Below, piece after piece: positions 40,893 through 53,585 of a stretch of 64,000 bases of DNA. Position 1 is the stretch's first letter. Each line of letters opens with the position of its first letter. The position numbers were made by a program, and so were the translations under genes. The notes under the pieces are model-generated. The model worked only from the letters and a program-made list of their open reading frames with translations, had not been told where the DNA came from and ran no database searches. Location of the stretch: assembly GCA_018136815.1 (NCBI GenBank), contig CM030940.1, positions 616,443 to 680,442 of the forward strand, read 5' to 3'. This stretch comes from Isochrysis galbana (lineage: Eukaryota; Haptophyta; Isochrysidales; Isochrysidaceae).

Positions 40893-41960
40893 TGGCCCTC
40901 AATCACCTTTGCACGACGTACGAACGAGGCTACAAGACCAAGGACGAAGAGGTCCTTAGCGCCATTGTAGCGCATCTCAACAAACTGGAGGGCGTGGCCC
41001 TCGAGCCGGCCCGTGGGAGATCCTCGTCACAGCGGATTGCGCTAACCAATTTCGCGAGAGATTCAAGGACGTAGAGGACTTTCGCACGGCGGGCATCCCA
41101 TGCCCGATTGCGCTCAAATACAAAACTCTCGACGAAAACTTCAACGAGCTTCCAAGAGCGTCCAACAAGGCGCTAGCCAGCGCATTCAAAGACGCCTCGG
41201 CGCACCTAGTGGTGCGCAATTACAAATTCGAGATGAAAAGCCTCATTAACATCAGCGCGCTCGCCAAAGCGGTCGAAAACCAAGGATTTTACCTTCTTCA
41301 AGGCAACCAAGAGCGCACCAAAATCCTCACCAAGGAGGGAGTCCTCGTAACCCAGGGCAAGAAAGAAGTGTACCATCTCTATGTGACCCCGAAACAAGGC
41401 TCGTTCGCCTCGTTCGACTTCCCGCGCCAACTCAAGCTCCTACTCACCGTCAACGGGGCCCCCTACCCCATCGAGTACGCGGTCCGGAATTGTCGGCGCG
41501 AGCTCAGAGGGGACATAAAAAACCTGAGCATTCACGCGGGGCCCAAAGGCTGCAAAGGATACAGCTTATACATAACAAGGGGTACGCCCAAGCGTTCCAC
41601 CCTCCCCCTCCCCTGCGCAGTTGTGTCTGCGAAGACGAACAGAAAGCTGCGCGCCTCGAACGCGAGGAACGTAAACGCACGGCGCCACCGAAGAAGACCA
41701 TCCAAGAGGCCATGAACCCCAATGCCCCGGAGTTATGCAAGCGCTTCCCCAACGGCAAATGCCCAATGAACATCATGGGCAAGGCGTGCAATCGTTCGCA
41801 CGACTATCCGGGACCATGGAAAGACGGCAAGTGCACGATTGATTGTGTGCGCGTTCCCGCGCGCGAGCGCCGGACCCCCCGGGAAACAACCCAAGGGCGG
41901 CTTTTGCGCCCTAGGCGCCGACTGCCGCTACATTCACAAGTACGCGCAACTCGCCCCACC
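40893..41960 (+). pseudogene. decayed LINE ORF1 fragment with CCCH motifs
   Basis: Three frames carry parts of the ORF1 domain in order: DEEVLSAIVAHLNKLEGV; then NYKFEMKSLINISALAKAVE through VYHLYVTPKQGSF; then LCKRFPNGKCPMNIMGKACN with a CCCH-type finger. At least two frameshifts and a deletion at GPWE. It is closest to the 21267 copy. Confidence 0.82.
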
Positions 41961-41974
41961 CACTCGCCTCTGAG

Positions 41975-42515
41975 CTTGTTGCGGTGTCCTGGAATCTTGC
42001 GAACCACCCTGTCACCTGGAGCGAATTGGATGGGGGGAGAGTGAGTGCGTAGCGTGTCAGCGAGTGCGTCGGCTTGAGATTCTAAAGTTGCATCATAAGC
42101 CGCGGCCCACGCCGCCTTTAAACGACAATGCATTTTCCAAGCGTACGAGCGAATTTCCTGAGGTAACTCGGGAGGTGGACCATTGTCAGGTGGATCAGAA
42201 AGCTGGGCAGGCAAGCGAAGCTCACGGCCGTAGAGCAAGGCAGAAGGCAGCAGGCGACATGCGGGTAATGCGATTGGCTGAAGCGCGCATGCTCATTAAA
42301 AAGAACGGGAGATGATCGACCCAATGACCGCCGCCTTTATCGGTAGCGCGAGCCATGTTGATCAAGGTTTGTTGAGCTCGTTCCACCAGGCCCACGCTCT
42401 CGTGATGATGAGGTGTGCTCGGCCGCAAGTCGGTGCCGGTGCGCTCGAGGACGATCGAGGTGAGTTGGCTAGCGAGGTTGCTGCCGGAGTCCGAGCGAAG
42501 TTGCCTTGGTACGCC
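41975..42515 (-). pseudogene. Ty3/Gypsy integrase fragment
   Basis: Minus-strand VPRQLRSDSGSNLASQL, GLVERAQQTLINMARATD and HWVDHLPFFLMSMRASANR match the second half of the integrase core in the chromovirus at 11030-11320. A frame change near 42230 leads to YGRELRLPAQLSDPP and then FAPGDRVVRKIPGHRNKL. It is divergent from the 3855-12053 pol, so it comes from a different, older family. Confidence 0.85.
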
Positions 42516-42715
42516 TGAGGGCAATGAGGAAGGGGCGAAGCCGGCGGCAGGCGCGGCGAGGGGGACCACTTCGGAGGTGCTGACGGGCTGAAGCCCGTCA
42601 GCAGAGGAAGGCGGGCAGGCGGGCTTGAGCGAGGGCGAGGACGGCGGCGAGAGCGACATCGAGCGAGCGGCGAGAGGCGAGGGCGAGTGTGAGGAGGGCT
42701 GTGATGCTGTGATGG
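42516..42715. repeat. dispersed ~190-bp repeat with perfect hairpin (copy 2)
   Basis: Matches 15770-15960. The 11-bp-stem hairpin is at 42579-42602. It abuts the integrase fragment exactly where integrase homology begins, so it may mark an insertion junction. Confidence 0.8.
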
Positions 42716-43640
42716 CAGGGGCTCGCGAGGCGAGGAGGGATTGTAGGGTATGAGTGTTACGAGAGCGAGAGCGACGAGAGCGAGAGCGACGGATGACGAC
42801 TGACGACAGGACGACGGACAGAGACACCCAGGAAAACAGGAAAACACCCCGACTCTCGCCCCACGGACAGAGACACCCACATAACACATAACTCGACTGA
42901 AATTATCAAACCCAAACACTCCGATCAGACAACGACGGACGACGATCAAAGGGCGATCTGTCGGCGATCTTGTCTCTTGTCTGGAACGGGAATCGCACCA
43001 TAACGGAAACGAGGGGCAATCTTGCTACGCAGGATTCCAAGAGACCTACCGAATAAGTAAGACGAGAGAAGTGCGATGTGCCTAAGGGGGAGATACGAAG
43101 AGGTCGCAAATTAAACCTGATTGCCCTCAGAAGCAGATAAGAAACGCAGGGAAGATAGAAGATAGCAAATTAACCCTATTTGCGAGGCGCCTGGGAGGAA
43201 GAAAGGTGGGGAAACTTCCCTTCTCTTTCGAGAGAAAGAGAGAAGGCGCTCCACAACCCACGATCCCATGCATCCAAGCGAAGCTTTTGACCGAGAACGA
43301 GAGAAAGCAGAGAATTATAACGATAAATACCGAACGACGAAGAGAAGAGAGAAGAGCGAAGCCTAACGAGTGTCGATTCGCGAATGCGACACTGGGGTTG
43401 GGGTTGAATGTACGGGCCCACCCCGAGGGGTGTCCGCGATGGAGTGAGGAGTGAGGGGGGCGCGAGGCCCCCATTGACCCCCTAGGTTGAAGGAGGCGAG
43501 GGAGAAGATGCTGCAGCGGAAGTGGCCCTTGCCGGGCGGGACAAAGGCGAAAGGCGCAACGAGAACGAGAGTCCAAAATAAGTTCCCCCTCGGTTGACGG
43601 TCGACGGGGATCACTCACTCTACTACAAAACTCGGAGCCA
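42716..43640. other. no recognised gene
   Basis: Purine-rich (GAGAGCGAC repeats about 42760-42800), then mixed sequence. Long minus-strand frames here are low-complexity extensions. Confidence 0.45.
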
Positions 43641-44190
43641 GTCGAGCGTCCCCCGCCGCCGGCCGCCCCCCCCCCTCTCTCCCCCCCCCCAAATTGGGGA
43701 AGCTCGTCGAAGCCGCCCTCCCCCCCCGCCCCTCCCTCCCCCCCTCCCCTCCCTCCCCCTCCTCGTCTCCCCTCCCCTCCCCCCTCCCCCCAGCCAGCAG
43801 GCTCGGCCCCCCCCCCCCCCCCCTTCCCCTCCCTCCCCGTCTCCCCTTCCCTTTCCCTCGCCCTCTCTCCTCTCTCCCTCGCCCCTCTCCTCTCTCCCTC
43901 CCCCCTCCCCCCTCGCTCCCTCGCCCTCGCCCTCCCCCTCTCCCCCTTCACTCCCCCTCTCCCTCGTCTTCTTCTACGTTTGCTTTCCTTTTCCGGCGCC
44001 CACGGAGCGCGACCGCGCCGCCCTTCCGCCCTTCCCCCGCGCGGCGCCCCTTCCCGCCACCCCCCGCCCTCGGCCGGACCCCCTTCCCCCCCCCCCCCCC
44101 TCCGGCATAGGCAGGGGGGGGAGGGAGGGGGGGGGGGCGCGAGACACTGAGGGAGGGGGGGGGGGGGGGGGGGGGGAAGCCCCTCCCATC
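43641..44190. repeat. extreme C tract followed by G tract
   Basis: About 470 bp of C-rich (CCCCTCCC) + strand, then G runs to 44178 including one of more than 20 G. It lies about 1 kb upstream of acetyl-CoA carboxylase. Long frames on both strands are compositional. Confidence 0.9.
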
Positions 44191-45120
44191 CCCCCTCTCG
44201 GCCGACTCCCTCCCTCTCTCGCGCGATTCTCTTCTCTCTCTCTCTCTCTCGCGCGCGCGGGCGCAGCGGGTGGGGCGAGCGCCACGCCGTTGACACCAAC
44301 GAATCGCGAAAAGAAGCAGCTCTTACGCTGTCTCTTCCTTCCTGATCTCTACGCTCGGAGCGGAGGGCTACACACGTTTCGCGCCAGATGCCTCCTCGAA
44401 ATCCAGAGATGCAATGATGAAATTTCTTTAGTAATCGTCGGAGTACACCAAACTTTCGTTGGGGTCGATGCGTCATCCTCGCGCACCTTCTCCTCCCCTT
44501 GCTACATCTCACAATACAGGTGTCACATATATCCACTCCGCCAGGACAATCGGTGCTCTCGCGTGGGGCATGTGGCGAGCGAGGAGGGGGGAAGAGAGAG
44601 AGAGAGAGCGAGAGCGGCCGACGCGCGAGCTCGCGAGCTCCCCTGCTCCAGAGCCCTTCCCCCCCCCCCCCCCCCCTTCCCCTTCCTCCCCCGCGCGGCG
44701 GGAGATCCCTCATGCGGGTGGGTCTTGCTCGGCCACAGCTCCCCCCACACCCCTCCTTCCCCATTGCTGCCCTCTCGTCCAACGAGGTGGAGCCGTTGGT
44801 GGGCGTGGCTGGCACCGGGGGCCAGTGCACCGGTGCACGACGGCTGCCGGAGGGCGTGCAGAGGATTGGAGAGAGGGAGGAGAGGGGACAGGGAGGACGG
44901 CTGCAGACTGCGCAGGGGGAAGGGGAGAGAGAGAGAGATGGAACGGGAAGGGGAGGGAGTGGTGGGAGAGGGAGGGGACTCAGCGCGTGGAACGGTCGAC
45001 CGATGCTTGCCACGCGTATTTGCCCACTGCCTGCCAAGAGTGGCAGGGGGCTGCAGGGCGCACAGCCTGTTGTGCACGCACAGCCTTCAACCCTAGCCAT
45101 CGCTCCGACTCGCGCGTTCG
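44191..45120. promoter_or_regulatory. upstream region of acetyl-CoA carboxylase, possible 5' exon
   Basis: Mixed CT- and GA-rich blocks. A short upstream exon encoding the true start of the targeting peptide may lie near the end of this stretch, but I cannot identify it. No separate gene is seen. Confidence 0.4.
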
Positions 45121-48100
45121 GTGGCATGTCGACCGAATGCAGACGTGGCTGTGTGCACCATTCTCACAAACTTTACGCTCCCTTCCTCCGTCTCTCCCCA
45201 CACCGCCTCTCCTCAGGGCGCCCTGCTGCTCGCATGTGTGGCGAGCGCCAGCGCGCTCACATGGGGCTCGCTCCGCAGTCCTTTCTCGAAGCAGGCCGTT
45301 GCGCCGGGCGCCGCTTCGCCGGCGGTGCTCCGCACGCCTATCCCTGCTAACTCCCGCAGCGGTGCGCGCCCCGCACCGAGCCCACCCGAGCTTGTGGCAT
45401 CCCGCCTTTCGCCACCCTGCCACTCAAGCCTGCCTTTGCTTCTATGCCCACTGACTGTCCTCTGCCCCTTCAACCTTCCAGGTGTTTCGAGCGTACGTGC
45501 GGTCGCCGAGCTGTCGACGACCAAGTCGGACGCATACCAGGCCGACCTCGAAGAGCGCATGTGGAAATACATCAAGGATCGCGGCGGTGATACGCTGATC
45601 CGCCGCGTCCTCGTCGCCAACAACGGCATGGCGGCCACCAAGACCATCATGTCCATCCAAAAGTGGGCCTACAAGACCTTCGGCGACGAGCACGCCATCC
45701 AGTTCGTGGCGATGGCTTCGGCGGAGGACCTCGCCGCCAACGCCGAATTCATCCGTCGCGCCGACGAGTTTGTCGAGGTGCCGGGCGGCCCCAATACTAA
45801 CAACTACGCCAACGTGCAGCTCATTGTCGACCTTTGCATCTCGCAAAATGTGGATGCCGTCTTTGTCGGCTGGGGCCACGCCTCGGAGAACCCCAAGCTG
45901 GGGGAGATGCTCAAGAAGAAGACGGAGGAGCTGGGCCGCAAGATCACCTTTGTCGGCCCCACCTCGCCTGTCATGCGCGTGCTCGGTGACAAGATCGGCT
46001 CCATCCTCCTCGCCCAAAAGGCGGGCGTCTCCACGATGCCATGGAATGGAGATGGCCTCACCGCCGACCTGCAGTCCGACGGCACGCTGCCGCAGGACCA
46101 GTTCGACGCCGCGTGCATCTTCTCAGTCGAGCAGGCCATCGAGACTGCCAATCGCATCGGCTACCCCGTCATGCTCAAGGCGTCTGAGGGCGGTGGCGGT
46201 AAGGGCATTCGCAAGGCCAACAACGAGGAGGAGCTGCGCACCGCATACCCGCAGGTCATCACCGAGGTGCCGGGCTCACCCATCTTCATTGTCTCGTACT
46301 GCTCGGGTGCGCGCCACCTCGAGGTGCAGGTCGTTGGCGACAAGCACGGCAATGCCATCGCCCTCGGTGGCCGTGACTGCTCCACCCAGCGCCGCTTCCA
46401 GAAGATCTTCGAGGAGGGCCCGCCGCTCATCGCGCCGGACCACATCTTCGACCAGATGATGCAACAAGCGGTCGACCTCTGCCGCTCCATCGGCTACCAA
46501 TCGGCGGGCACCGTAGAGTGGATGTACCAGCCGGCTGATGACAAGTTCTTCTTCCTTGAGCTCAACCCACGTCTTCAGGTCGAGCACCCTGTCACCGAGG
46601 GCATCACCGACGTCTCGCTGCCCGGCACTCAGCTCCATGTGGCGATGGGCATCCCGCTCTACAATGTGCCCGAGGTGCGCCGCTTCTGGGGCGCAGACTA
46701 TGATGGCGTTGGCGAGATCGATCTCTCCCACTTCAAGCCGTCGTCCGAGTATCCCAAGCACGTTATTGCTGCGCGCATCACCGCTGAGAACCCCGACGAG
46801 GGCTTCAAGCCCACCTCGGGCAAGATTGACCGCATCAATTTCCAGTCCGACACCAAGGTGTGGGGCTATTTCTCCGTCGTCGCCGACGGTGGTGTGCACG
46901 AGTTTGCCGACTCGCAGTTTGGCCACTTGTTCGCCACCGGCGAGACGCGCGAAGAGGCGCGCAAGTCGCTCGTTCTCGCGCTGAAGGAGCTCTTCATCAT
47001 GGGCGACATTCGCACCACCGTCGAGTACCTCGGCGAGCTCCTTGAGACCAAGGAGTTCAAGGAGAACACGATCGACACGGCATGGCTCGACGGCCTCATT
47101 GCCGCCAAGTCGGTTTCTACCAAGGCGGAGCCTGTGGAGGCAGTCATCAACGCCGCTGTCTACCGTGGCTACGGCCTTATTCAGGACACGATCTCTACTT
47201 TCAAGGGGTCGCTCGAGAAAGGCCAGCTCTCCACGCTCGCACTGCGCGAGATGTCGCAAGGCATGCCCTTCGACATCACCTATGAGGACGTCAAGTACGC
47301 CTTCTCGGTTACGCCGCAGGCACCCGACGTCTTCAACCTCAAGCTGCTCTCGACCGGCCAGGAGATCGAAGTCCGCACGCGTGAGCAGGCCGACGGATCG
47401 CTTTACGTCGCCTATGGCTCCGAGACACATCAGCTGTACGCCAAGGAGGAGCCCCTTGGCCTGCGCATGGTGCTAGACGGCACTACGGTGCTGCTGCCAA
47501 ACGTTTTTGACCCATCCGAGATCCGCTCCGACGTCACTGGCAAGCTCGTGCGCTACCTAGTCGACGACGGTGCCGAAGTGCAAGCAGGGCAACCTTTCGC
47601 CGAGGCCGAGGCGATGAAGATGCTCATCACCATCCGCGCCTCCGAGTCGGGCAAGCTCTCGCACGCGCTCTCCGCGGGCTCCATTATCAACCAGGGCGAC
47701 TTGCTCGCGTCGCTCGAGCTCAAGGATCCCAGCAAGGTGAAGAAGATCCTTCCCTTCGAAGGAGACCTCACCTATGACAAGCCGGCCGCTTCCGAGGAAA
47801 CGACCCTGCAGGCCTTCCGCAAGTCGCGCAAGGCGCTCGAGCTCGTCTTCGACGGCTACGTGAGTGACGCCGAGCCCCAGGTGCAAAAAATGCTCGCAGC
47901 ACTCTCGTCGCTCGATCTCGTCGTCTCGGAAGTCCGCGACGCGATGGCCACCCTCGGGAACAAGCTGCCCGCCGAGCTCGACGTGAAGCTGCAGGCCGCC
48001 CTCGCCAAGGCGCAGGATGACCACGTGCAGGCCGAGGACACCAAGGAGGTGGCCGCGCTCGTTGCTACTCTTGGGGAGCAGATCGACAAGTACGTCGCCG

Positions 48101-51100
48101 CTCAGCCCGATTCTAAGCAATCCGAGCTCAACGCCATCTTCGCCCCTGTGCGCGCCGTCCTCGCCACGTACGCGCCCGGCCTGCGTGAACATGCGGTCTC
48201 CGTCGTCTCCTCGCTGTTGCAGCGCTTCGTGCAGGTTGAGTCGCTTTTCGCCGGCCAGTCGACCGACGTCGCCATCGCGTCGATGCTTAAGGCAACACCC
48301 GACTCGCTCGATACCATCTACGCCAGCGCGCTCGCGCACGAGCAGCTCAAGCCTCGCATCGAGCTTGCCGTCTCGCTCGTTCGCTCGCTCTACACCTTCC
48401 CGGAGCGCTTCGGTGTCGCCCCGCTTGCCGGCACCTCGCCCGACCTTGAGGTCGTGCAGACCATCGCCAAGATGCCCGGCGCGCAGTACAAGGAACTCGC
48501 GCTCGTCGCCTCGCAGTTCCAGCGCTACAAGGCCGAGAAGCCGTTCCCCGAGCTCGTTTCCGAGCTGAAGACCGAGCTGCTAGAGTCGGGCGTCGAGTCG
48601 ACCGCTGTCTCGCGCTCCGTCGTCACCAATGCTCTTCTCGCGCTCTTCGATGACGAGGAGGTTGCCACGTCCGCCATGCAGGTGGCGATCAAGCGGTTCT
48701 ATCGCGCGTACGATATTCTTGACCTAGAGACCGAGACAAACACCGACGACGTCACGGTCACATCCTTCCGTTATAAGCTTGCTGACAAGACCCAAGGCGA
48801 TGCGCCAGTTCCCATCCGCTTCGGACAGCTCGCCGTCCTGCCCGACCTCGCCTCTGTCGAGGCGTCCATCCCGAAGCTGCTCGAGTCGTACTCGCCCGAG
48901 GATGTTTCGTCGCCCCTCAACGTGCTACACATCGCCCTCCGCGAGCCGATGGGCAATGGCGCTGGTGCCGAGGAGGCCACCGTCGCCGCAGCACAGGCGG
49001 CGGTCCAGGCCGCTTCTGCGGCCCTCAAGGAGAAGGGCATCCGGTACGTCTCGGTCATTGTCCCCAACCCGCCCAAGTGGCCGCGCATCTTCGCCTTCAC
49101 CTCAGCGAAGGACTACAAGGAAGATCTCCAGCGCCGCGATCTTTACCCCACCATGTACAACATGCTCGAGCTTGACCTGCTCCAAAATTGGGCGCCGGTG
49201 CGCCCCCCCCCCCCCCAGCTGTATACGCGCTTACGCTGTGTTGGACGTGAAGCGCGAGAACAACTGCGTATCACTGACTCCCCTCTACGACCTCGCCTTG
49301 CCAGGTCCGGCTCCCTGCCATCTCGCACAACTCAGTCGTACTGCTCGGCCAACAGGGCACCAAGCCCCGCATCCAACAACGCCTCTTCGCGCGTGGCGTC
49401 ACCCACTCGGAGGGTCTAGACTCGCCTGAGGCTGCCGAGCAGGCGCTCCTAAAAGCTCTTGATGAGCTACAACTGGCCTTCCTCGATAAGCGGGTGCTCC
49501 CGACCGCCTCCTCATACCTTTTCCTACACGTCCTCCCTCCACTCGGAAAGTCTCCCGCACAGCTCATCGACGGGTTCGAAGAGATCATGGCCGGCCTCAT
49601 CACGAAGCACGCAACTCGCCTCCTCAAGCTTTCCGTCGACGAGATCGAGGTCCGGGTTCACTCTCAGGATGCCGATGGCCAGCGTCAGGCGGTCCGACTT
49701 ATGGCATCCTCGATGGGTGGCCAGTGGCTCAAGACCGACGGTTATGTTGAGTATCTCGACCCGGTCACCGGCGTGACCACATCGTACTGTGCGCTTGAGG
49801 ACGGCGAGGAGGGCATGTGCTACATCGAGCCCTACCCGATCGCCTCTGAGCTCGCTGCCAAGCGCGCCGTCGCCCGCCGCATCGGCACCACCTACGCGTA
49901 CGACTTCCTCGGACTCTTCGAGAAAGCTGTTGTCACTGAATGGCAGTCCGCAATCTCCGATGGCTCTGCGGAGTCGATGCCCCCCAATCTGTTGGAGGCC
50001 GATGAGCTCCTCATCGACGATTCCGGATCCCTTTACCGTGGCTCGCGCACGGTCGGCGAAAACAAGATCGGCATGGTCGGCTGGCACGTCACCATCAAGA
50101 CGCCTCAGTATCCTGAGGGCCGTCCCCTCGTGATTGTGGCCAACGACTGCACTGTTCAGTCGGGCTCCTTTGGCGTTGCTGAGGACGAGTTCTTTGATAA
50201 AGTCTCTAAGTATGCACGCGGCCTCGGCCTCCCGCGGCTGCACATTGCCTCCAACTCGGGCGCACGCATCGGCCTCGCCGACGAGCTCAAGCCCTACTTC
50301 AAGGTTCAGTGGAACGATCCGGAGGACGTCGGCAAGGGCTTCAAGTACTTGTACCTCTCCGAGGAGGACGCCAACCGCTTCAACCCGGGCACAGACTTCC
50401 ACGGCGAATGGCTTGACGTTCCTGGCGAGGGTAAGCGGTATGTCCTCGACGACATCGTCGGCCAAAAGGACGGAATCGGCGTTGAAAACCTGCGCGGCTC
50501 CGGCCTCATTGCCGGCGAGACCTCGGCCGCCTACTCCGAGACGTTCACCCTCTCGTACGTCACCGGCCGCTCCGTCGGCATCGGCGCATACATTAACCGC
50601 CTCGCCCAGCGTGTCATCCAGATGAAGAACGGCCCGATGCTCCTCACTGGATTTGGCGCGCTCAACAAGCTCCTCGGCCGCGAGGTCTACACCTCGCAGG
50701 ATCAGCTTGGCGGGCCTCAAGTGAGCGCCCCGGCACCGGCTAATACCTCGTCAAGCTTCCACCGCCAGCCTTCCGCCACCGGCTTGCCTCGCGTTAGTGC
50801 AAGCACGTTGACCTCTCCGACTCACCTCTTACCCACCCTCTGCCCCATATCAGATTATGCTCCCTAACGGCGTCGCCCACCAGCTCGCCGTGGATGATCA
50901 AGACGGTGTGCAAAAAATCCTTCGCTGGCTTTCGTACGTCCCCAAGACGGCGTCAGAGCAAGCCGCTATCGCCCCGTCGTCTGATCCGATCGACCGCAAG
51001 ATTGCCTTCCAACCGACCAAGGCGCCCTACGACCCGCGACACATGCTCGCGGGCACCACCGCCGCCGACGGCTCGTGGCTGGGCGGATTCTTTGATCAGG

Positions 51101-52406
51101 GCTCCTTCACCGAATACCTCGCAGACTGGGGCAAGTCAGTCATTGTTGGCCGCGCCCGCCTTGGCGGCGTCCCGATGGGCATCATTTCCGTGGAAACGCG
51201 CCTCGTCGAGCAGCGCATCCCCGCTGATCCGGCCAACCCCGCCTCTCGTGAGACTGTCCTCGCCCAGGCCGGCCAGGTCTGGTACCCTGACTCGGCCTTC
51301 AAGACAGCGCAGGCTATCGCTGACTTCAATGCGGCCGAGAATCTCCCGCTCATCGTCTTCGCCAACTGGCGTGGCTTCTCGGGCGGCACCCGCGACATGT
51401 TTGGCGAGATCCTCAAGTTTGGTTCGTACATCGTCGATAACCTTCGCACCTACAAGCACCCCGTCTTCGCTTATATTCCGCCGAACGGCGAGCTCCGCGG
51501 CGGCGCGTGGGTCGTCATTGACCCGACGATTAACGAGGAGATGATGGAGATGTACGCAGACTCCAACGCGCGCGGCGGCATCCTCGAGCCCCCGGGTATC
51601 TGCGAGGTTAAGTTCCGCAAGCCGGACCTCATTAAGACGATGCACCGCCTCGACCCTCAGCTTCAGGCCCTCCAGGTGGCTAGGCATTCTCACCCTATTC
51701 TGTTCTCGTGCTGTCTCTGCTTTTTGCGGCCTCGCCTCTTGAACAATGGCTTTTGCTTACTCGCCTCTCATTTTCTGACCCACTCACTCAGGCTGAGCTC
51801 GCTATTGTCGTCGACTCCCCGGGCTCGGAAGAGGAAGCCGATGCCCTACGCGCCTCGATCGAGCAGCGCGAGAACTCTCTCCTCCCCCTCTATGCCCAGA
51901 TCTCCTATGAGTTCGCCGATCTACACGACCGTCCTGGCCGTATGCTTGCCAAGGTGAAAGCGCATCGCCCGCCCGCGTCCACTTTGGGATTGCCCGAGCT
52001 GACGGCCTTCTTTTTTTGCGGACACGCTTTTCTGAGTGTCTCATGTGCTCATCTCCGACCCCTGCCTTACCCATAGGGTGTGATTCGTGACGTCGTCGAC
52101 TGGCCAAACGCGCGCGAATACTTTGCCTGGCGTGTACGCCGGCGCCTCCGACAGGATGCCCTCGTCTCGCGCCTCAAGGCTGCTGACTCCGACCTCAAGC
52201 ATGCTGACGCCGTGGCCGTGCTGTCCTCTATGATGGACGGCGACTGGGAGGATGACAAGGCTGTGCTCGCTTGGTTCGACTCGGCCGATGCAGAGATTGA
52301 CGCCAAGATCACCGAAGTACGGGACGAGGCTGTGAAGCGCACCGTCTTCAACCTTGTCGACAAGCTGTCGGACGAGGCCAAGGCCGACCTCCTCAAGTCG
52401 CTCTGA
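45121..52406 (+). CDS. ACC: multidomain (homomeric) acetyl-CoA carboxylase, probably plastid-targeted
   Basis: Makes malonyl-CoA from acetyl-CoA, the committed step of fatty-acid synthesis. GT-AG introns: 45362-45481 (in-frame), 49198-49304, 50721-50853, 51676-51791, 51954-52076; about 2230 residues after splicing. Domain order: biotin carboxylase (about 45590-47100; [30 protein letters not shown]); biotin carrier with EAEAMKML, the biotinyl lysine codon at 47617-47619; central region; carboxyltransferase (about 49560-51700; [45 protein letters not shown]). The N-terminus has [15 protein letters not shown], a signal-peptide-like stretch, then a Ser/Pro/Ala-rich segment, which suits complex-plastid import. 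The first ATG is not secure: an acceptor-like CTCCTCAG at about 45215 suggests the true start is on an upstream exon. Confidence 0.95.
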
Positions 52407-53066
52407 ACTCCGCGTGCTTGAGCCAGATTTTGCTGGGCAGTGGGCTCTCGCCATCTCCGCCCTCTGCGGTGCGGAGAGCGGCCATGTGCGCCGCCCGGCA
52501 CCGCGGGCCGTCGAGTCGCCGACGGCCGCGAGGAGCTCCGCCTGACTCCCCAAGGCAAGCTCATTCGCCCAAACAAAGGTGATGGGTACGGCCCGCCTGC
52601 TAGTTCGACTCGGCGCTGTGTCATCGGTTTGATGCGGAGGTCTTGCGCATGCAAGCCCTCCTTATTTGGTCGCATGTAGAACGGGGCTCGAAGCTCCCCC
52701 CTCCCCCGGCGCCGATTCGGCCTGCGCACGCGTACTTAAGCTAGTGAGGGCTCATAAGTCGTGTGCGCATGTGTTTGTGCCTAGAGCCCATCTCCGTGTG
52801 AAGTGTGCGCATACAGTCGTGTATGCCGAGTGCATGGGATTCGCGCAGGAGGTCACAGGCTAGAGGGCATCTGCGATGACCGTCGGTTGGCCCGTTGCGC
52901 CCTCTTTCTCGCTTGTATCCCATCGTCTCGACTCGTTGCGCTCATCGTCTAATAGATGAGTAGGAGATGTGGGAATGAATTAGCATGAAAGTGAGATCTT
53001 CAAAAGATCACATCTGACATTTACATTTGAAGATTCAGGGCCAACGCCTACATCTGCCCCTTTTTC
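52407..53066. other. acetyl-CoA carboxylase 3' flank, no gene recognised
   Basis: Short frames only. It ends at the AACTAAG start of a retroposon copy. Confidence 0.5.
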
Positions 53067-53585
53067 AACTAAGTTTATACTTGGTTCGCCCATGGGGGGG
53101 CACGAGCCCTCCACTCCTCCCCTGCCATGGGGGAGGAACCACTCATGCTCCTGGCATGCCTGATGGCTTGCCAGGAGGAGACTGCCCTACTGACCCACTC
53201 TCTCACTGGCAGGCTTGCCTGCCTCGCGCGTCCTGGCTAGTCGTGGCCAGCCCATCGCTCCAACCCCCCCTCCCCCCCTGTTCGAGAGGCAGACAGGTGC
53301 AGCGTGGGGGCCCCAGAGGCTCGGGAGCGCCAGCGAGGGAGAGGCAGGGGAGGCCAGGGCCTAGCCCCAGCCTCGCTCTGCCCCCTGAGCTGGCCTCCAG
53401 GAGCCTTCCGGGGCCGCCAGAGGGCAGCTGGAGGCCTGCCGCAGGCGCGCCATCGCGCGTGCCGCAGGAGAGGGGAGAGAGAGCGCGGAGAAGGGGGTGG
53501 GCGCGAGCGAGAGCTCCGCCCACCGGAAAATCGGTAAGTCTCGCGCCTGTTTACAGGTTACAGGATAAGACGAGACAGAGTCCGC
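53067..53585 (+). repeat. SINE-like family, 5' two-thirds copy C
   Basis: Starts AACTAAGTTTATACTTGGTT and follows copy B through the CCTCCTGGCATG hairpin, GTGGGGGCCCCAGAGG, CCGGAAAATCGGTAAGTC and GTTTACAGG, where a short local duplication occurs. The 3' third and T tail are missing. Confidence 0.85.

Noticed and set aside
43127-45127. A 666-codon minus-strand open frame and a 500-codon + strand frame over the same stretch
   Set aside because: Both consist of Pro/Ser/Arg/Gly runs dictated by the C/G tracts, with no domain. The minus frame overlaps the upstream region of acetyl-CoA carboxylase.
45700-48600. Long Arg/Ser-rich frames on both strands over acetyl-CoA carboxylase
   Set aside because: Shadow frames of a GC-rich gene whose true frame holds all conserved motifs.
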